Counted from the stretch's first letter, positions 34,044-43,580 are shown. The stretch: 64,000 nucleotides of DNA from Motiliproteus sp036960405 (GCA_036960405.1 JBALWS010000001.1:56242-120241), one strand, 5' to 3'. Translations and numbers: made by a program. The notes: generated by a model not told the origin, from the letters alone.

Positions 34044-36206
34044 ATGAAACGTGCTTTCATCTGCCTTATCTTCTTTATCGGGGTATTCGCTCTCGGCTCA
34101 TTCTGGAGTGGCAACTACAAGAAGCAGGTGCGTCAAGAGCAACAAAAACTGATCTCTGAGATCGTCAATATCCAAATCTCCAATATCGAGCAGCGGCTTT
34201 CTCGCTCTCTGTCTACCACAGATATGCTGGCCATTGAGGTGCAGCAGAACCAAGGTCAAATCAACGATTTCGAGATTTTCGCCCAATCGGTGATCGATAG
34301 CATCGGTGGGGTATCCAATCTACAGCTTGCTCCAAATGGGGTGATAGAACAGATTCACCCTATCACGGGCAATGAACAAGCCATCGGCCACAACATCCTT
34401 CTTGATGACAAGCGAAAGAAGGAAGCCTGGCTCGCGATTGAACGTAAACAGCTGACCTTGGCGGGTCCTTTTAAGCTGGTTCAAGGGGGCGTGGCTATTA
34501 TCGGTAGAAAGCCTGTGTTTATTCAACACAACGGAAACCCAAGGTTTTGGGGCTTTGTTTCAGCGCTGATCTTTCTCGATGATCTGTTAGCAGTCACCGA
34601 CCTTAAGCAGTTAGAGGAGAAGGGCTATAGCTATCGGTTAACCCGCGCTCACCCAGATAAACAGCGTACCGACATCATCACTCAATCCTCAAAAAAATTA
34701 GGCAACAGCCCACAGAAAGCTGAAATTAAGGTTCCCAACGGAATCTGGTATCTCGAGATGAGTCATGAGATGCCATCATCTTTGTATGGCCTATTAGGCT
34801 ATCTGGCGAGTTTTATCATCGCCTTGCTGGCTTCCTGGCAGCTGTGGAGCATGATGAATTATTCGCAGCATCTTGAGCGCGTAGTGAAGAAGAAAACGCT
34901 TGAGCTGGAAGAGCTTGCTTTTAATGACCATCTAACAGGGTTGGCCAATCGTCGCTCATTGACTGAGCGGTTAAAGCAAGTTCTCTGGGAAGCGAAACGC
35001 TACCAGCGAACCGCGGTATTAATGTATTTAGACTTGGATGACTTTAAGCGCATCAATGACTCGATGGGGCATGATGCCGGCGATACATTACTAAAACAGA
35101 TCGCAGCCCGCCTAAGAGGGGCTGTACGAGAGAGTGATCTGGTTGTGCGCTTGGGTGGGGATGAATTTGCTGTTCTATTGCTCAATGAAGATTCCATTAA
35201 CAATGCAGCCAAGATAGCGAAAAAGCTTATTCAGAAGATCGAACAGCCGGTACGTATTGCTGGTCGTGGTTTTACTATCACGTCTTCAATCGGCATCACG
35301 TTGGTGCCAAACGACGGTAACGACGTACCCACGTTGCTGGGAAACGCTGATCTTGCAATGTATGCTGCAAAAAAGGCTGGCAAGAGAAATTTTCACTTCT
35401 TTGATCAAGCGATGCAACAGAAGGCCGTAGAGAAACACCAACTCGAAGCTGACCTTGCTGAAGCCGTCATCAACAATCAACTTGAGCTTCATTATCAGCC
35501 TCTGATCGACCTGCAGACACGCCAAGTATCCACCTACGAAGCCCTGGTTCGCTGGAATCATCCTACACGTGGATTTCTACCTCCAGACCAGTTCATTGGC
35601 TTAGCTGAGGAATCAGGAAAGATTGTCGACCTGGGTTACTGGGTGATTCGTGAAGTTTGCCAGCAGATCAGCTTACGTACTCAACAACACCTTAAATGCA
35701 AAGCGATAGCCGTCAATTTATCACCCAAGCAATTTGTCGATCCCAACCTGCTTGAGAATATTAAAACGATCGTAAGAGAAGCCGACATCGACGCTCGGAT
35801 GTTGGAAGTGGAAATTACCGAGTCCACGTTGATGGATAATGTTGATAACGCTATCCAGATAATGGAAGCGCTACGGGCGATGGGGATTCGCATTGCCATC
35901 GATGATTTCGGTACTGGCTATTCTTCGTTGGCGGTTATTAAACGGTTCCCTGTCGATAAGCTCAAAATTGACCGCAGCTTTGTTGCCAAGCTTGATAAGG
36001 ATCGCAGTGACCAGAAAATTGTGCGGGCCATCATCGCTATGGCTCATACACTGCAAATAGAGGTCGTAGCCGAGGGGATTGAGACTGAACAGCAATATGA
36101 ACTGTTAAAACACGCTAAGTGCGATATCGGTCAGGGGTATCTGTTTGCTAAACCTAAGCCGATTGATCAAGCCTTTATCAGTGAGGCACATCTCACTCGC
36201 GCCTGA
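34044..36206 (+). CDS. Membrane-bound diguanylate cyclase/phosphodiesterase (sensor-GGDEF-EAL)
   Basis: A 720-residue c-di-GMP turnover protein. An N-terminal membrane helix (about 5-20), a periplasmic CHASE-like sensor of about 220 residues (NLQLAPNGVIEQIHPITGNE is typical), and a second helix near 245-270 precede a GGDEF domain with an intact RLGGDEF motif around residue 370. An EAL domain follows, with YEALVRW near residue 497, DDFGTGYSSL and EGIETEQQ. Both active sites look complete, so it may make or degrade c-di-GMP. ATG 34044 (MKRAFICLIFF) is chosen because it starts the signal anchor; a GTG at 34005 is in frame. Confidence 0.92.
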   Translation: MKRAFICLIFFIGVFALGSFWSGNYKKQVRQEQQKLISEIVNIQISNIEQRLSRSLSTTDMLAIEVQQNQGQINDFEIFAQSVIDSIGGVSNLQLAPNGVIEQIHPITGNEQAIGHNILLDDKRKKEAWLAIERKQLTLAGPFKLVQGGVAIIGRKPVFIQHNGNPRFWGFVSALIFLDDLLAVTDLKQLEEKGYSYRLTRAHPDKQRTDIITQSSKKLGNSPQKAEIKVPNGIWYLEMSHEMPSSLYGLLGYLASFIIALLASWQLWSMMNYSQHLERVVKKKTLELEELAFNDHLTGLANRRSLTERLKQVLWEAKRYQRTAVLMYLDLDDFKRINDSMGHDAGDTLLKQIAARLRGAVRESDLVVRLGGDEFAVLLLNEDSINNAAKIAKKLIQKIEQPVRIAGRGFTITSSIGITLVPNDGNDVPTLLGNADLAMYAAKKAGKRNFHFFDQAMQQKAVEKHQLEADLAEAVINNQLELHYQPLIDLQTRQVSTYEALVRWNHPTRGFLPPDQFIGLAEESGKIVDLGYWVIREVCQQISLRTQQHLKCKAIAVNLSPKQFVDPNLLENIKTIVREADIDARMLEVEITESTLMDNVDNAIQIMEALRAMGIRIAIDDFGTGYSSLAVIKRFPVDKLKIDRSFVAKLDKDRSDQKIVRAIIAMAHTLQIEVVAEGIETEQQYELLKHAKCDIGQGYLFAKPKPIDQAFISEAHLTRA

Positions 36207-36624
36207 TCAACCGAATAACCGATTACTTGAGGGATTAACATGGCCCAGTATCCTCGCTTTAAGTAGAACCTCAACGAAGCTCGAGAGCGGCGGTTTAAGA
36301 TCTGTGCAGACGTGACAAGCTGTTCACCGCTGAGTGATTTTCCAGGCTTAGGAGTGGGGCTCAAATTTATTGATCCACCAGAATATTATCTGAGCTTAAT
36401 CGATCAACTGAACGCTACTGCAGACCCTGATAAGAATTGACCCCCTTAAGCAAACAAAGCGACCGCTAATCGGAAACGAGCTGAAGGTACCGCCCCCAAG
36501 ACGCCACCAACGATCGGCGCGTTTCTTCGATCACTACCCACCCCACATTAAACGCAGCAAGAAATCGTCACAACAATGAACTACTTTTGGGGTAAGAAGG
36601 GTAAGCAGTGATCGGAGAGAATGT
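36207..36624. other. Intergenic region between the GGDEF-EAL and PagL-like genes
   Basis: About 420 bases. The only coding-like signal is a short broken frame at 36240-36440. The rest shows no repeats or clear promoter that I can support. Confidence 0.5.
36240..36440 (+). pseudogene. Possible small ORF interrupted by one TAG
   Basis: From ATG 36240 the frame reads MAQYPRFK, then a TAG, then 57 sense codons including ADVTSCSPLSDFPGLGVGLK and FIDPPEYYLSLIDQLNA before TGA at 36438-36440. The composition after the TAG looks protein-like. Product unknown. It could equally be chance open sequence. Confidence 0.25.
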
Positions 36625-37188
36625 ATGCTTTTACATTCCATTCGTATTTATGATGTTTTTGTATCGCTACTGGTTATCTGGCTGATCAACCTGTCGAACG
36701 CTGCTATGGCAGATGCCGGTTCAGATGAGAAACACTTTCACCTAAGAGTCGGCGCGCTGGCTCATAGCGTTGGTCCTCTTTCAGATGGTGACGAATCGGG
36801 GGCCGATATAAACCTCGAACTTATGTTTCCCCGTAACCCACAGACCCATCACTACTGGGGCAGGATGATCACGGGCACAAACCTGAATTTAAACCATGAA
36901 ACCAGTCAGATATATATTGCCAGGGCTTGGCAGTTGGGCCTGCCTGTTTCATTGGTGCTCGAATATCAGTTTGGTTTTTCCATTCACAATGGAGAACTAG
37001 ATTCGGCCGATTCGGATCGCCGGCAATTAGGCTCACGGCTACTGTTTCGAAATGCGCTTGAACTCGGCTGGCGCTGGGATTCAAACCGGATCTCTGTTAT
37101 CTACGACCATGCCTCCAATGCTGGACTGCTGGAAGAGCGAAATCAGGGGATAGATAATATCGGCATACGGCTATCTATTGGCCTCTGA
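36625..37188 (+). CDS. PagL-like lipid A 3-O-deacylase (outer membrane)
   Basis: A 187-residue protein with a signal-type N-terminus (about 1-30) and an outer-membrane beta-barrel pattern. The PagL family removes an acyl chain from lipid A. The active-site motif HASNAGL is at 162-168 (His162, Ser164), followed by ERNQGID. The acidic residue that would complete the triad is Asp177, one position further along than Glu in the Pseudomonas aeruginosa enzyme. Activity on lipid A is inferred. Several ATG codons are possible at the N-terminus; the first is used. Confidence 0.72.
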   Translation: MLLHSIRIYDVFVSLLVIWLINLSNAAMADAGSDEKHFHLRVGALAHSVGPLSDGDESGADINLELMFPRNPQTHHYWGRMITGTNLNLNHETSQIYIARAWQLGLPVSLVLEYQFGFSIHNGELDSADSDRRQLGSRLLFRNALELGWRWDSNRISVIYDHASNAGLLEERNQGIDNIGIRLSIGL

Positions 37189-37581
37189 CACGCATTAGAA
37201 CGCTACCTGCCAACACCCCCCACCCTCTATTCCAGATCAAAAACTTACAACTCAATCTCTATCTGAAATTAAACCCAGCAACAAAAATCCCCAATACCAA
37301 ACAAAAGTTTCCTATTGGAAACTTTTGTTGACCCTGTTTCTTTTCGGGTATACCCTGCATTTGATGGTAATACCTACGCACCAACCAATATGGCCATACC
37401 AACCCTAACGCCTCGGAGGCTCACCAAGGCGAAGGCTAGGTTAAAGGCCGGAGCGAAAAAGTTGCCAACCGCGGCATGTCACGACCCGGACTGACACCAA
37501 AGCCCGCAGCACTGATGAGCATCAATCAAAAACCGTTTGGCTCTGCGATCGGCGCAGGGCTCCACTCTGGAGACGCTTTTT
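37189..37581. other. Intergenic region before the GcvR-like gene
   Basis: About 390 bases without a gene. It contains a perfect 13-pair hairpin (37300-37329). Past it are TTGACC and TATACC, spaced 15 bases, a weak promoter candidate. A small dyad, CTCCA-CTC-TGGAG, ends close to the gcvR-like start. I see no convincing glycine riboswitch. Confidence 0.5.
37300..37329 (+). terminator. Perfect 13-bp hairpin downstream of the PagL-like gene
   Basis: AACAAAAGTTTCC (37300-37312), loop TATT, GGAAACTTTTGTT (37317-37329). The stem is AT-rich and without a following T run, so it may be a terminator or a regulatory dyad. Confidence 0.45.
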
Positions 37582-38100
37582 ATGAACAACTCTCTGATTT
37601 TGACTTTAATTGGTCCCGATAAGCCCGGACTGGTGGAGATGGTCTCTGCCACCCTGGCCGAACATCACGCCAGCTGGCAGCAGAGCAGCATGTCTCGTCT
37701 GGCAGGCAAATTTGCCGGCATTCTCATCGCTAGCGTAGATAGCCAGCAGCTACAGCCCCTGACCGAAGCGCTTTCCCGTCTGGAATCCAAGGGCCTGAAG
37801 ATCACTATCGAAGCCGACGACAAGGTAGCCGACAAGCGCGAAGGCCAGGCTATTTCGTTAGAGTTGATCGGTCACGACAAGCCAGGGATTGTGCGCCATA
37901 TCTCCCAGGCCCTGGCGTCGCATGGCATCAGTGTCGATCGTCTGGAGACAGCAATGGTCAGCGGCTCCATGTCCGCCGAACAGCTATTCAAGGCCGAAGC
38001 CGATCTGCTGGTTCCGACCGGTGTCGATATCGACGAGCTACAGGACACTCTGGAGGCGATCGCTTCCGATCTGATGGTCGATATCACCCTCAACAACTGA
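37582..38100 (+). CDS. GcvR-like double-ACT-domain protein
   Basis: A 172-residue cytoplasmic protein of two ACT domains: residues about 1-80 (LTLIGPDKPGLVEMVSATLA) and 90-170 (LELIGHDKPGIVRHISQALA). The architecture is that of GcvR, the glycine-cleavage repressor accessory protein that antagonises GcvA. The start at 37582 (MNNSLILTLIGPDKPG) is preferred to the frame opening at 37537. It lies 155 bases upstream of lpdA, whose product is the L-protein of glycine cleavage, which fits a link with glycine metabolism but does not prove it. Confidence 0.8.
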   Translation: MNNSLILTLIGPDKPGLVEMVSATLAEHHASWQQSSMSRLAGKFAGILIASVDSQQLQPLTEALSRLESKGLKITIEADDKVADKREGQAISLELIGHDKPGIVRHISQALASHGISVDRLETAMVSGSMSAEQLFKAEADLLVPTGVDIDELQDTLEAIASDLMVDITLNN

Positions 38101-38255
38101 ATGCACTGCATCGCCAGGTAACAAAGCTCGGGAACCGGCTGCTGACCAAACCGAGTCGCCGGGCCCATCACTAGCTCGCTGGAAGATCGGGCAGGAGTAA
38201 CACCCGGCGCATCAGCCTACAAAATAAAAAACGATACCGATAGGAAGCCTTAGAT

Positions 38256-39692
38256 ATGTCTCAGAAGTTTGATGTTGTTGTTATCGGCGCGGGTCCTGGT
38301 GGATACGTCGCCGCCATTCGCGCCGCCCAACTGGGCCTGAACACAGCCTGTGTCGAGAAGTGGGTCGATAGCAAAGGGGCGCCCCTGCTGGGTGGTACCT
38401 GCCTGAATGTTGGCTGCATCCCCTCTAAGGCGTTGCTGGACAGCACCCACAAGTACCATATGGCTGAAGCAGAGTTTGAGCTACACGGCATCAATACCGG
38501 CGAGGTGTCCATGGACGTCCCGGCGATGATCAAGCGCAAGGATCAGATCGTCAAAAACCTGACCGGCGGTATTGCCGGCCTGTTCAAGGCCAACGGGGTC
38601 ACACTGCTGCCGGGGACCGGCAAGGTATTGGCCGGCAAGCAAGTGGAAGTGACCGGACACGACGGCAGTAGCGAAGTGGTCGATGCCGAAAATATCATCA
38701 TCGCCGCCGGTTCTGTTCCCGTGAATATCCCCCCCGCCCCCCTGACCGACGAGCTGATTCTGGACAACGAAGGCGCCCTCAATATCACCGAGACACCTAA
38801 GCGCCTCGGTGTGATTGGCGCCGGCGTGATCGGCCTTGAGATGGGCTCAGTCTGGGCCCGCCTAGGCTCCGAGGTGGTGGTGCTGGAGGCGATAGACGAA
38901 TTCCTGCCTTTCTGTGACAAGGACTTGGCCAGAGCAGCCCAGAGTAGCTTTAAGAAACAGGGCCTGGATATCCGCCTGAACGCTCGGGTGACCGCTACCG
39001 AGATCCAAGGCAAGGAAGTCAACGTCCGCTTTACCGATGCTAAGGGAGAGCAGCAGATCGTGGTCGACAAGCTGATCGTGGCGGTCGGTCGCCGTCCCTA
39101 CACCGAGAAGCTGCTGGCCGACGATTGCCGTGTCGAGCTGGACGAGCGGGGTTTTATCGCCGTCGATGGCCAGTGCCGCACCAATGTAGCGGGCGTCTAC
39201 GCCATCGGTGATGTGGTACGCGGACCGATGCTGGCGCACAAGGCCTCTGAAGAGGGCATCATGGTGGCCGATATTATTCATGGTCATAAAGCTCGGATGA
39301 ACTACGACTGCATCCCCGGCATCATCTACACCCACCCCGAACTGGCCTGGGTCGGCAAGACCGAAAAACAACTCAAAGCCGAAGGCGTCGAAGTTAAAGT
39401 GGGCAAGTTTCCTTTCGCCGCTTCCGGTCGCGCCATGGCCTCGCAAGATACCGATGGTTTCGTCAAGCTGATTGCCGATGTCGAAACGGATCGTATCCTG
39501 GGCTGCCAGATTCTAGGTGGCCAGGCGGGCGAACTGATTGCACAAGCGGTGATCGCGATGGAGTTTGGCTCCACCACCAAAGACCTGCAACAGATCGTAT
39601 TCGCCCACCCGACCGTGTCCGAGGCGATCCACGAAGCCGCCCTGGCGTGTGACAATCACGCGATTCACGTAGCCAACCGCAAGAAGCGCTAA
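38256..39692 (+). CDS. lpdA: Dihydrolipoyl dehydrogenase
   Basis: A 478-residue FAD-dependent E3 enzyme that reoxidises dihydrolipoamide in pyruvate and 2-oxoglutarate dehydrogenases and in the glycine cleavage system. The FAD-binding GAGPGGYVAA is at 11-20 and the redox disulphide in GGTCLNVGCIPSKALL near 46-61. The NAD-binding GAGVIGLEMG is near 190, and the C-terminal His-Glu pair is in FAHPTVSEAIHEA. No E1 or E2 gene lies beside it, so it is a stand-alone copy. Confidence 0.96.
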   Translation: MSQKFDVVVIGAGPGGYVAAIRAAQLGLNTACVEKWVDSKGAPLLGGTCLNVGCIPSKALLDSTHKYHMAEAEFELHGINTGEVSMDVPAMIKRKDQIVKNLTGGIAGLFKANGVTLLPGTGKVLAGKQVEVTGHDGSSEVVDAENIIIAAGSVPVNIPPAPLTDELILDNEGALNITETPKRLGVIGAGVIGLEMGSVWARLGSEVVVLEAIDEFLPFCDKDLARAAQSSFKKQGLDIRLNARVTATEIQGKEVNVRFTDAKGEQQIVVDKLIVAVGRRPYTEKLLADDCRVELDERGFIAVDGQCRTNVAGVYAIGDVVRGPMLAHKASEEGIMVADIIHGHKARMNYDCIPGIIYTHPELAWVGKTEKQLKAEGVEVKVGKFPFAASGRAMASQDTDGFVKLIADVETDRILGCQILGGQAGELIAQAVIAMEFGSTTKDLQQIVFAHPTVSEAIHEAALACDNHAIHVANRKKR

Positions 39693-39698
39693 TACGTC

Positions 39699-39730
39699 GG
39701 ATGCCGCCTCACCCTTGAAGGGCGGCATCC
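39699..39730 (+). terminator. Hairpin after lpdA
   Basis: GGATGCCGCC (39699-39708) pairs with GGCGGCATCC (39721-39730), a perfect ten-pair stem beginning six bases after the stop codon. There is no clear T run, so termination efficiency is uncertain. Confidence 0.55.
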
Positions 39731-39943
39731 ATCTACCCGGCAACCCCACGACCTCCCTATTCCCCCCTCAATAGCTCTCGACAGTGACTGTTTTAGCAAA
39801 CGCGAACCGATCGCCGTTGCTTATTCCCCCATACCCCAGCGTGCCGACTATCCTTACGGAAGATCCTTTAAAGCAGTAAACGGGTCTTCACCCATTCCTC
39901 TGGGCGATGTTGGCTTAGGGGTTGTTGATAAGGAGAAGCAACG

Positions 39944-40453
39944 ATGAAACTGATATCTCTGTTCGCCGCCATAATCTGCAGCCTGATTACCACTGCGGTG
40001 CAGGCCGGTCCCGAAAATGTGGCCTGGCCCGGCGATTACAAACAATCACTCAGCCATTACTACAGCGGCGATCGAACCGCCAACGGCAAACAGATCATCC
40101 GAGCCTATGCCAACAAAGCGGCCATGGCGGGTAAACAAGCCGATGGTAATTTTCCTTATGGTTCGGTGGTGGTCGGCGAGTTATACGTAGCCAAGCTTAA
40201 CGATAAAGAGGAGGCGATTATTAGTTCGCTGGGTCGCCGAATTGTCGACAAGATGGCGGCCATTGTGGTGATGCAACGCGGTGAAGGATTTGACGAGCAA
40301 TACCCCGACGCGCTGAAGGTAGGCGATTGGGAGTTTGCGGTGTTCAGTCCTGATGGGAAGCGGCTGGATAAAGATGTAACTGGCTGCCGCACCTGTCATC
40401 ACCCGCTCAGTGAGCGTGGATTCTTGTTCTCTGACGAACACCTGGGTCAGTGA
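39944..40453 (+). CDS. Periplasmic cytochrome P460-family protein
   Basis: A 169-residue protein. A Sec signal peptide covers residues 1-21 (cleavage likely after VQA). The body has the P460 fold pattern (WPGDYKQSLSHYYSGDRTA, PYGSVVVGELY). A haem c motif CRTCH is at 148-152. P460 cytochromes of nitrifiers oxidise hydroxylamine through a Lys-crosslinked haem; in other bacteria the family is poorly characterised and often acts in nitric oxide or stress chemistry. GGAGAAG lies close upstream of the start. Confidence 0.8.
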   Translation: MKLISLFAAIICSLITTAVQAGPENVAWPGDYKQSLSHYYSGDRTANGKQIIRAYANKAAMAGKQADGNFPYGSVVVGELYVAKLNDKEEAIISSLGRRIVDKMAAIVVMQRGEGFDEQYPDALKVGDWEFAVFSPDGKRLDKDVTGCRTCHHPLSERGFLFSDEHLGQ

Positions 40454-40553
40454 TCGACCAAGGCCTGCCATTATCGCTAAGGAGGGTGCGTAATGGCATG
40501 ATGGCATGATCAGCGCTGTGACCAAGAGGGCAGATTGAAGCCTGGAATAAAGA

Positions 40554-41762
40554 CTAAGCCGTCGGCACACGCTTGCGGACATAAATCAAAATCCCCAGCG
40601 CGCACAGGCCACAAATCAAAAAGCCAAACACCAGGGGTAGCACCGTACCATCGTAGGTTTGGCCAATCGCGGCGCCCACCGCGACAGACACCAACGTCTG
40701 CACCGAGCTGATCACCGAGGTTGCGACACCGGCGATATGACCTAAAGGCTGTACCGCCAGGGTGTTCAGGTTGCCGAAAAGAATCCCGAAACAGAAAAAC
40801 GTCACCGCAAGGTAAGTCATCAACGCTGGCAGTGGTGGCTGTCCCGCGGTACCTAGCGCATAAACAAAGAACACTATCGATGAGAGGGACAAAACAACCA
40901 GGGCGGCGAAACACAGCGTGTCCATACCAACCCGCATAACCAGTTTCGAGTTAACCAACGAGGACAGCCCGATAGCCAAGGCCAAGGCGCCAAAGTACAG
41001 TGAAAATGTTTCGCCCAGTGCGTACTGAATCTGCAAGATCTGCTGAGCAGAGCTCAAATAACCCACGAACGAGCCGAAGATGATGCCGGCGGCGATCATG
41101 TAAAAACGGGCAACAGGAGTGGTAAAGGTTTCCTTGATGCCGGCAACGATGGTCGAACGCGAAAAAGGCAGCCGCTTTGCTTTTTCTAGGGTTTCAGGTT
41201 GACGAAAACTGAGCCACAGCACGCCCCCAAGTCCGGCGCCAAACAGCAGCCAGAAAATCCCCCGCCAATCGGCAAATAGCAGGATAGCCTGGCCCAGGGT
41301 TGGAGCCAGCGCTGGTACCAAGATAAAAAACACCATGATCAGCGACATCACCCGGCCCATCTCCTTGCCAGAGAATTTATCCCTGATCATCGCCAAGGTG
41401 ACCACGCGACAAGCGGCAGCACCGAACCCCTGACACACACGTCCAATCAGCATAAAGGTAAAGTCGCTGGAATAAAGCGAGATCAGGTCACCGATCAGGA
41501 AAATAGCGACTCCCAGGTAGATCGCATTTTTTCTGCCGAAGGAGTCCGACAGCGGTCCATAGAACATCAACCCAAACGCCATACCCAGAAAGATGGTGGA
41601 GATAACCAACTGATTATCATTGGGATCCAGCACCCCTAGACTGGAGCCAATTTGATCCAGCGCAGGCAACATGGCATCAATCGTCAACGCCACCAGCGAC
41701 ATCAGTAGAGCCATCAGGCAGATAAACTCTTTATTGCCTGTGGGAGCTTTTGGTCGGTTCAT
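40554..41762 (-). CDS. MFS drug efflux transporter, Bcr/CflA-like
   Basis: A 402-residue, twelve-helix major facilitator protein. Motif A, GPLSDSFGRKNAIYLG, lies after helix 2, and the N-terminal sequence LVALTIDAMLPALDQIGSSL is typical of the Bcr/CflA group of proton-driven drug exporters. The substrate is unknown. No regulator is adjacent. It ends about 100 bases from the convergent P460 gene. Confidence 0.85.
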   Translation of the reverse strand: MNRPKAPTGNKEFICLMALLMSLVALTIDAMLPALDQIGSSLGVLDPNDNQLVISTIFLGMAFGLMFYGPLSDSFGRKNAIYLGVAIFLIGDLISLYSSDFTFMLIGRVCQGFGAAACRVVTLAMIRDKFSGKEMGRVMSLIMVFFILVPALAPTLGQAILLFADWRGIFWLLFGAGLGGVLWLSFRQPETLEKAKRLPFSRSTIVAGIKETFTTPVARFYMIAAGIIFGSFVGYLSSAQQILQIQYALGETFSLYFGALALAIGLSSLVNSKLVMRVGMDTLCFAALVVLSLSSIVFFVYALGTAGQPPLPALMTYLAVTFFCFGILFGNLNTLAVQPLGHIAGVATSVISSVQTLVSVAVGAAIGQTYDGTVLPLVFGFLICGLCALGILIYVRKRVPTA

Positions 41763-41914
41763 TGCGATTTCCAGAAAGGTCTAAACGGTTTGTATGCAGA
41801 TACGTTATCTGCAGGTCGTATCAGCACGGCTGATTAAAATTAAAGCGCAAGAGTACAGGGATTGCAGAGGGACAGTGATGGCGATATTGGAAAGATATTA
41901 TTTCCAAATAGAAA

Positions 41915-41932
41915 CGGGCCACAAGTGGCCCG
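41915..41932 (-). terminator. Hairpin after the YbiT-like gene
   Basis: CGGGCCAC (41915-41922) with GTGGCCCG (41925-41932), a perfect eight-pair stem with a two-base loop. On the minus strand it is followed by TTTCTATTT. It lies about 45 bases past the ybiT stop. Confidence 0.6.
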
Positions 41933-41975
41933 CTGTAGATACGATCAATGCTGAGGCGACTGATGCACTAGCCGC

Positions 41976-43580
41976 TTACGCCACCGCCAAAGATTGCTGC
42001 TGGCTGGCCAGGTACTCATTGTAAGTACCTTGGAAATCGACCACCTGATGGTCTTTGATCTCCACCACACGGGTCGCCAGTGACGATACGAATTCGCGGT
42101 CATGGCTGACGAATATCAGCGTACCGTCCCACGCCTTGAGGGCATTATTGAGGGCTTCGATCGCTTCCATATCCAAGTGGTTGGTCGGCTCGTCCATGAT
42201 CAGCACGTTGATGTTCAGCATCATCAGCTTGCCAAACAACAGGCGGTTTTTTTCACCACCGGAGCAGACCTGAGCCTTCTTGATAAAATCATCGGCGGTA
42301 AACAGCAACCGTCCCAGCAGACCGCGGACCATCAGGTCATCGTGCTTGGGGCTGCGCCACTGCGACATCCAGTCAAACAGACTCAGGTCGCCATCAAACT
42401 CTGCACTATTATCCTGCGGGCAGTAGCCAAAGCTGGCATTTTCGGACCATTTCACCACACCTTCATTGGCTTGAAGCTCATCGATTAAGCAGCGTAGGAA
42501 GGTGGTTTTACCGGCGCCGTTCTCGCCAATCACCGCCAGCTTAGCACCGGCTTCCAGAATCAAGTTGCCACCGCTGAACAGCGCTTTACCGTCGTAACCA
42601 TGGCCCAGATCTTCCAGCACCAAGGCTTGACGGTGCAGTTTCTTATCCTGTTTGAAGCTTATAGACGGCGTCATGCGGCTCGATGACTTCACTTCGTCGA
42701 GCTTGATCTTATCCATCTTCTTGGCCCGCGAACTGGCCTGCTTGGCTTTCGAGGCGTTGGCGCCGAAGCGATTAACAAAGGCCTGTAACTCGTCGATCTC
42801 GGCGCTCTTTTTGGCGTTCTCGGTTAACAGCTGTTCCTGGATCAACGAGGAGGCTGCGGTGAATGCTTCATAGTTACCGGGGTATACCCGCAGCTCACCA
42901 TAATCGATATCGGCCATATGGGTGCAGACAGAATTGAGAAAGTGACGATCGTGCGAGATGATAATCATGGTGCATTTACGCTGATTCAACACCCCAGCCA
43001 ACCAACTGATAGTGTGGATGTCGAGGTTGTTGGTCGGCTCATCGAGCAGCAGAATATCGGGGTTGGCAAACAGCGCCTGCGCCAGCAATACCCGCACCTT
43101 CCAACCCGGCGCGACCTGCGCCATTAAGCCAAAATGATACTTTTCCGCAATACCGGCTTCGAGCAAGATATCACCGGCACGACTTTCGGCGCTGTAACCG
43201 TCCATCTCGGCAAATTCAGTCTCCAGATGGGCCACCTCCATGCCATCCTCTTCGCTCATCTCGGGTAGCGAGTAGATCCGATCACGCTCCTGCTTGATCT
43301 TCCACAACGCGGCGTCGCCCATGATGACCGCGTCGATCACGCTGTACTCTTCAAACGCAAACTGGTCCTGGCTCAGGGTGCCGACGGTGTAGCCGGGAGT
43401 GATCGACAGGTTGCCCGATGTAGGCGCCAGCTCACCGCTAAGAATCTTCATAAAGGTCGACTTACCGCAGCCGTTAGCACCGATCAGGCCGTAGCGGTTG
43501 CCGTGGCCAAACTTGGCAGAGATATTTTCAAACAGAGGCTCGGCGCCAAACTGCATGGTGATGTTCGCGGTAGTGATCAA
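41976..43580 (-). CDS. ybiT: ABC-F family ATPase YbiT
   Basis: A 534-residue cytoplasmic protein with two ABC domains and no membrane part, the layout of ribosome-associated ABC-F factors. The first Walker A is GANGCGKST near residue 35 and the second GENGAGKTT near 355. The first signature is degenerate (QVAPGWKVRVLLAQALF), as I recall for YbiT, while the second is CSGGEKNRLLFG. Both Walker B segments end in DEPTN. The linker between domains (about 240-330) is charged and helical. Some ABC-F proteins protect ribosomes from antibiotics; YbiT members are housekeeping. Confidence 0.88.
   Translation of the reverse strand: MITTANITMQFGAEPLFENISAKFGHGNRYGLIGANGCGKSTFMKILSGELAPTSGNLSITPGYTVGTLSQDQFAFEEYSVIDAVIMGDAALWKIKQERDRIYSLPEMSEEDGMEVAHLETEFAEMDGYSAESRAGDILLEAGIAEKYHFGLMAQVAPGWKVRVLLAQALFANPDILLLDEPTNNLDIHTISWLAGVLNQRKCTMIIISHDRHFLNSVCTHMADIDYGELRVYPGNYEAFTAASSLIQEQLLTENAKKSAEIDELQAFVNRFGANASKAKQASSRAKKMDKIKLDEVKSSSRMTPSISFKQDKKLHRQALVLEDLGHGYDGKALFSGGNLILEAGAKLAVIGENGAGKTTFLRCLIDELQANEGVVKWSENASFGYCPQDNSAEFDGDLSLFDWMSQWRSPKHDDLMVRGLLGRLLFTADDFIKKAQVCSGGEKNRLLFGKLMMLNINVLIMDEPTNHLDMEAIEALNNALKAWDGTLIFVSHDREFVSSLATRVVEIKDHQVVDFQGTYNEYLASQQQSLAVA

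Noticed and set aside
37189..37581. Glycine riboswitch before the GcvR-like gene
   Set aside because: The conserved blocks of the aptamer are absent; only a small CTCCA/TGGAG dyad is present.
41794..42024. 76-codon frame at the 3' end of the YbiT-like gene
   Set aside because: It overlaps the end of a firmly identified gene on the other strand and has no motif or ribosome-binding site.
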